Of a DNA stretch of 46,018 nucleotides, positions 42,179 through 46,018 are shown piece by piece. Source of the DNA: Hyphomicrobiales bacterium. GTDB taxonomy: Bacteria; Pseudomonadota; Alphaproteobacteria; Rhizobiales; Beijerinckiaceae. How positions within the stretch are numbered: the first letter of the stretch is position 1; the number at the start of each line of letters is the position of its first letter. Made by a program: the position numbers and the translations under genes. The notes beneath the pieces are model-generated. The model saw nothing but the letters and a program-made list of their open reading frames with translations, had not been told where the DNA came from and ran no database searches. Location of the stretch: contig JAIYCE010000085.1 of NCBI GenBank assembly GCA_027488155.1, forward strand, positions 1 through 46,018, given 5' to 3'.

Positions 42179-42580
42179 TCACCGCCATTTCATGCCGCAA
42201 TGGCCCGGACCATAAGGATCGCATGATTGCCCCGGTGGGGGCGAAGCGAGCGGAGACGCGGGCGGCACCGACGGCGGCACCTTAAAATCGCGCGGGTTGG
42301 GCATCGGTGCAGTGATCTGGCCAGGAAGCGGGTTCATCGCCGCATCGCCACCATAAAGGCTGCCCGGAGTGGGCTGGCTGCGCCGCGATTGCGAACGCTT
42401 GGCTTTTTGCGAGGGCGATTTAACGCTGGGTTTCACGGCGCGCGGTGCCCCACCACTCCCCGACACGATTGACGGCGACGCTGGATTAAAGCCTTCGATG
42501 GTTGGTGGCGCGAAACGTTCCTGCGCGACAGCACCGGCTGCCGCGCAAAGCCCAGTTATCACGATCATCGCCACGCGCAT
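42179..42580 (-). CDS. Small secreted proline-rich protein
   Basis: A 133-residue protein with a signal peptide (MRVAMIVITGLCAAAGAVAQ). The mature part is low in complexity and rich in Pro, Ser, Gly and basic residues (KPSVKSPSQKAKRSQSRRSQ, PPSVPPASPLASPPPG), ending CDPYGPGHCGMKWR with two Cys. I do not recognise a family. It starts 43 bases after the RND pump stop on the same strand and may be in the same transcript. The ATG at 42580 is preferred because of the signal peptide. Confidence 0.65.
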   Translation of the reverse strand: MRVAMIVITGLCAAAGAVAQERFAPPTIEGFNPASPSIVSGSGGAPRAVKPSVKSPSQKAKRSQSRRSQPTPGSLYGGDAAMNPLPGQITAPMPNPRDFKVPPSVPPASPLASPPPGQSCDPYGPGHCGMKWR

Positions 42581-42623
42581 TGAACACCCTTTCGGCAACA
42601 CGGCGCGCGGAGCCAGACTCGGT

Positions 42624-45600
42624 TCAATGAGTTGCGGGCGAAGACGTCCCCTCACCCGTTCCCGGCAGCGGCCTGCCAACGGTACGATGCGCCTTCTCAC
42701 GCAGATCCTGCAACAACCGATAGAGGCCCGGGATCAAGAAAATGCCGAGAATGGAAGCCGCCAACATGCCACCGAACACAGCCGATCCAACGGCCTTGCG
42801 CGATGCGGCACCGGCACCGGCAGCGATCACCAACGGCACAAGGCCAAGGATGAAGGCAAAGCTCGTCATCATCACGGCGCGGAAGCGGAGTTTTGCAGCT
42901 TCCAGTGCAGCATCAACCGACGTGCGGCCATGGTTGCGCTGCTCCATGGCGAATTCGAAAATCAAAATCGCATTTTTGGCCGCAAGCGCTACCAAAACGA
43001 CGAGGCCGATCTGTGCATAGAGATTGTTATCGAGTCCTACGAGGAGCAGGAAGCCCATCGCACCTGCCACAGCCACGCTGACCGAGAGCATGACACCAAC
43101 CGGCAGTGTCCAACTTTCATAGAGCGCGACAAGGAAGAGATAAGCGAACAGAATGGAGAGCGCGAAGATGAAGCCCGTCTGTCCCGCCGCTTGCACTTCC
43201 TGCAAGGCTGTACCCGTCCAGGCATAGCCAAAGCCGGGCGGCAATTTCGCTTCCGATAGCTTTTCCATCACCAACAGAGCCGTGCCGGAAGAATAACCCG
43301 ATGCTGGCCCGCCAGAAATCGTCAGCGAACGCTGATTGTTGTAGCGTACCAGATAGGCCGGAGCGACAACAAGCTCGACATCGGCCACGGCACGCAGAGG
43401 CACCATGTCGCCTTTCTGGTTGCGCAACTGGATGCGGTAGATGTCATCGACGCTCATGCGCTGATCATCGCGCGCCTGCAACATAACTGGCCATGTCCGG
43501 CCATACAGATTGAAATCGTTGACGTAGTAACCACCGAGCGCGGCCTGCATCGCTTCAAACACATCCGACACGGGAACGCCCAGAATCTGGAGTTTTTCGC
43601 GATCGAGATTGAGCTTCAATTGCGGTGTGGACACCATGAAGCTCGTGCGTACACCTTCTAGCTGCGGCAATTGATTGGCGGTGAAGGACAATGTGCGCCC
43701 GACAGCAGCCAACGTGTTCACATCGGTCCCCTGCAAATCGAGCAATTGATATTCGAAACCCGACCCCGTTCCCAAGCCTATGATGGGCGGTAAGTTGAAT
43801 GCGAAAGCCAACCCGCTCGGCATGGCTAAGAATTTTTGCTGTAAACGCGCGATAATGGCTTGCGCGGACTTGCTCTTGTCTTTGCGCTCCTCATAGGGTT
43901 TCAGCGTGATAACGAACAACGCCTTGTTAGAAAGCGCCAACCCGTCAATCATCGAATAGCCCACCACGTCGAAGACGTCGGTGATGGAGGGTTCGGTGGC
44001 AATGATCGTGCGCATCTTGCCAACCACCTCTGCGGTGCGGTTGAGCGAAGATCCGGCAGGTAACTGCAATTCAGCAAAGAAGACACCCTGATCTTCTTCC
44101 GGCAGAAAGCCCGTGGGCACTTTTGTCGTCAGGAAACCGGCCAGCAGCATTGCACCCGCCAGACCGACAAGCGTGAAAAGCCCACGGCGCACCAGCGCAC
44201 TTGCGCCTACAACGTAGAGATCGCGCGTCTTATCGACGCCGGCCTGAAACCAGCGAATGATGCCCGTCTGATGCCCGCCATGTTTCAACAAAAGCGCGCA
44301 CAAAGCGGGCGAGAGCGAGAGCGCATTGATGGCAGAGATGACCATCGACACCGACACAGCAACGGCAAATTGCTGGTAGAGCTGGCCGGTGATGCCCGGG
44401 ATGAACGCTGTCGGCACGAACACCGATAAAAGCACGAGCGTGATGGCAATGATGGGAGCGGTAATTTCACCCATCGCCTTTTTCGTTGCCTCGGCGGTCG
44501 TTAGATGCGGCTCATCATGCATAATGCGCTCGACATTTTCGACGACGACAATTGCATCGTCCACGACGATACCGATGGCCAGCACGAGGGCCAAAAGCGA
44601 GACCGTATTGGCGGAGAAGCCCAAGGCATGCATGACCGCGAATGTGCCGATGAGCGACACGGGAACGGCGATGATCGGCACGAGCGTCGCACGCCAGCTG
44701 CCAAGGAAGAAAAAGACGACGATGCCAACGAGAACGAACGCCTCGACCAACGTATGCACAACCTCACTGATTGTGTCTTTCACGAACACAGTCGTGTCGA
44801 AGGTGATTTTGACTGCGAGGTCTTCAGGGAAATTCTTTTGCAGTTTCTGGAGTTCGGCGCGCACACCATCGGCCACCGCCACAGCATTGGCACCGGGCGC
44901 CTGATAGATGCCGATACCGGCCGCGGGCTTGCCGCCGAGTTGAGAATAGGAATCGGAGAATTGCGATCCAACCTCAACCGAAGCGATATCCTTGACACGA
45001 ATTGTACCGCCATCTGGATTGGCGCGTACGATGATGTTTTTGAATTCTTCGACGGTCGATAAGCGGCCAAGCGTTGTGATTGTTAGCTGGAACTGCGTAT
45101 CACCGGTCAGTGGCGCAGCACCGATACGGCCTGCCGCCGCTTGGACGTTCTGCGATTGCAACGCCTTAATCACATCGCTCGGCGTCATGTTAAGCGCAGC
45201 AAGGCGCTCAAGATCAACATTGATCCGCATCGCATAAGTGAGCGCACCAAAAAGACTTGCCGAACCGACGCCAGGCACGCGCGCTAAAGAATCGAGCAAA
45301 TTGATCGTCGCGTAGTTCGATAGGAAAAGCGAGTCGTAGGTACCCTTTGGCGAGTAAAGTACGGCGACCTGAAGAAGCGCCGATGATTTTTTTGCTACCG
45401 TTACGCCCGAGCGCGTTACTTCCGCCGGCAATTTCGGCATCGCCAATTGAACGCGGTTGAGCACATTGACGGTGTTGAGATCGGGATCACTGCCGACGGC
45501 AAAGGAGACGTTCAGCGTGTAGGAGCCGTCATTGCCAGACGTCGACTTCATATAGATCATCTTGTCGACGCCATTGACCTGACTTTCGATCAATTGCGCG

Positions 45601-45785
45601 ACCGTCTGCTCGACAACGTCGGCGGATGCGGCTGAATAACGTGCCGAGACCTGCACTTGCGGCGGCACGATGTCGGGAAATTGCGATACCGGGATTACTT
45701 TCATCGCGAGTAGGCCCGCAATGGTGATCACGATGGAAATGACAAAGGCCAAACGCGGCCGATCGACGAATAAAGCTGAAATCAT
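42624..45785 (-). CDS. RND efflux pump inner-membrane transporter (HAE1 family)
   Basis: A 1053-residue AcrB/MexF-type proton-driven drug exporter. It begins [20 protein letters not shown]. The proton relay has Asp409 and Asp410 in [18 protein letters not shown], and the partner Lys lies in [17 protein letters not shown]. The porter loops include the [20 protein letters not shown] docking edge. The protein works with the adaptor encoded just upstream (47 bases) and an outer-membrane TolC-like channel, which is not seen in the window. The regulator is likely beyond the right edge. Confidence 0.95.
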   Translation of the reverse strand: MISALFVDRPRLAFVISIVITIAGLLAMKVIPVSQFPDIVPPQVQVSARYSAASADVVEQTVAQLIESQVNGVDKMIYMKSTSGNDGSYTLNVSFAVGSDPDLNTVNVLNRVQLAMPKLPAEVTRSGVTVAKKSSALLQVAVLYSPKGTYDSLFLSNYATINLLDSLARVPGVGSASLFGALTYAMRINVDLERLAALNMTPSDVIKALQSQNVQAAAGRIGAAPLTGDTQFQLTITTLGRLSTVEEFKNIIVRANPDGGTIRVKDIASVEVGSQFSDSYSQLGGKPAAGIGIYQAPGANAVAVADGVRAELQKLQKNFPEDLAVKITFDTTVFVKDTISEVVHTLVEAFVLVGIVVFFFLGSWRATLVPIIAVPVSLIGTFAVMHALGFSANTVSLLALVLAIGIVVDDAIVVVENVERIMHDEPHLTTAEATKKAMGEITAPIIAITLVLLSVFVPTAFIPGITGQLYQQFAVAVSVSMVISAINALSLSPALCALLLKHGGHQTGIIRWFQAGVDKTRDLYVVGASALVRRGLFTLVGLAGAMLLAGFLTTKVPTGFLPEEDQGVFFAELQLPAGSSLNRTAEVVGKMRTIIATEPSITDVFDVVGYSMIDGLALSNKALFVITLKPYEERKDKSKSAQAIIARLQQKFLAMPSGLAFAFNLPPIIGLGTGSGFEYQLLDLQGTDVNTLAAVGRTLSFTANQLPQLEGVRTSFMVSTPQLKLNLDREKLQILGVPVSDVFEAMQAALGGYYVNDFNLYGRTWPVMLQARDDQRMSVDDIYRIQLRNQKGDMVPLRAVADVELVVAPAYLVRYNNQRSLTISGGPASGYSSGTALLVMEKLSEAKLPPGFGYAWTGTALQEVQAAGQTGFIFALSILFAYLFLVALYESWTLPVGVMLSVSVAVAGAMGFLLLVGLDNNLYAQIGLVVLVALAAKNAILIFEFAMEQRNHGRTSVDAALEAAKLRFRAVMMTSFAFILGLVPLVIAAGAGAASRKAVGSAVFGGMLAASILGIFLIPGLYRLLQDLREKAHRTVGRPLPGTGEGTSSPATH

Positions 45786-45832
45786 TTGAACGATCCCGAA
45801 ACGTTAATGGACAAGCGCATAAAACGCTCGGG

Positions 45833-46018
45833 TCAGGATTTAGGATTGGCTTGCGGCACCGGCGTCACCGCCATGCCCGGGCGTATGCGCTGCTGTCCTT
45901 CGACGATAACAAGTTCGCCAGCCTTAAGACAAATTTCTATCACGACAAGACCGCTCTCCTGTTCTTCCGTCACAATGCTACCTACTTCAACCTTCTTATC
46001 GTCCGTGAGCGATAGAAC
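45833..46018 (-). CDS. RND efflux periplasmic adaptor subunit, partial
   Basis: The C-terminal 61 residues of a membrane-fusion (HlyD/AcrA-type) protein whose start lies beyond the right edge. It reads in one open frame to a TGA at 45833-45835. The beta-barrel and membrane-proximal end VEVGSIVTEEQESGLVVIEI, then GELVIVEGQQRIRPGMAVTP, is typical of the family. It is 47 bases upstream of the pump gene on the same strand, so the two make an operon. Confidence 0.9.
   Translation of the reverse strand, partial: VLSLTDDKKVEVGSIVTEEQESGLVVIEICLKAGELVIVEGQQRIRPGMAVTPVPQANPKS

Noticed and set aside
42369-43259. A 296-codon plus-strand frame across the end of the RND pump gene
   Set aside because: Antisense to two supported genes, with low-complexity translation and no ribosome-binding site.

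Overview
The window is a dense, roughly 60% GC bacterial chromosome segment with short intergenic gaps. Its gene content points to an alphaproteobacterium of the order Hyphomicrobiales (Rhizobiales). The evidence is a divK-pleD pair, a DUF1849/EipB periplasmic protein, DUF3572 and DUF1489 proteins, a phasin, a clpS-clpA pair, and the housekeeping cluster gatC-gatA / metallo-hydrolase / ruvX / pyrB-pyrC-plsY-dprA / topA-rnr-DUF983-NUDIX-rpmG. I cannot fix the genus; a Beijerinckiaceae-like organism is only a guess. No tRNA, rRNA, CRISPR array, integrase or insertion sequence was seen.

Layout. 1-4050: gatA (cut by the left edge) and gatC, a UPF0173 hydrolase, then divergent ruvX, an AEC transporter and a small unknown gene with an unusually strong promoter. 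4051-8773 (minus): dprA, plsY, a dihydroorotase-like pyrC and pyrB, then a DUF4926 gene and a DUF6883 gene broken by a single stop codon. 9130-15727 (plus): topA, rnr, DUF983, NUDIX, rpmG. 15977-17769 (minus): pleD and divK, the cell-cycle and c-di-GMP module. 17893-19499: DUF3572 and dinB. 19506-20315 (minus): eipB. 20479-24475 (plus): a tightly packed ridA / GDPD / FemAB-like / HIT / benE run. 24445-28693 (minus): clpS, clpA, a small membrane protein, azlC, azlD. 29008-29349: phasin. 29672-31099: a D-Ala-D-Ala carboxypeptidase with a SPOR domain. 31100-35342 (minus): acyl-CoA carboxylase alpha subunit, DUF1489, a small secreted protein, a VWA protein and a J-domain membrane protein. 35675-36763: an RTX repeat protein that looks like an insertion. 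37120-38652 (minus): pccB. 38845-42043: an amino-acid ABC importer without its ATPase, then a beta-hydroxyacid dehydrogenase. 42179-46018 (minus): an RND efflux pump with its adaptor (cut by the right edge) and a small proline-rich secreted protein.

Most of the window is ordinary core genome. I found no complete new multi-gene system. The points most worth a second look are: the DUF4926/DUF6883 pair with its nonsense codon; a phasin promoter with a palindromic operator exactly between the -35 and -10 boxes and a second copy upstream; the small gene at 3805 with a near-consensus promoter and repeated ATACAA/TTGTAT elements; a dihydroorotase paralogue that has lost its metal-binding HxH motif; a PleD whose inhibitory RxxD site reads RGEH; and a possible inversion of the pyrB-dprA block.
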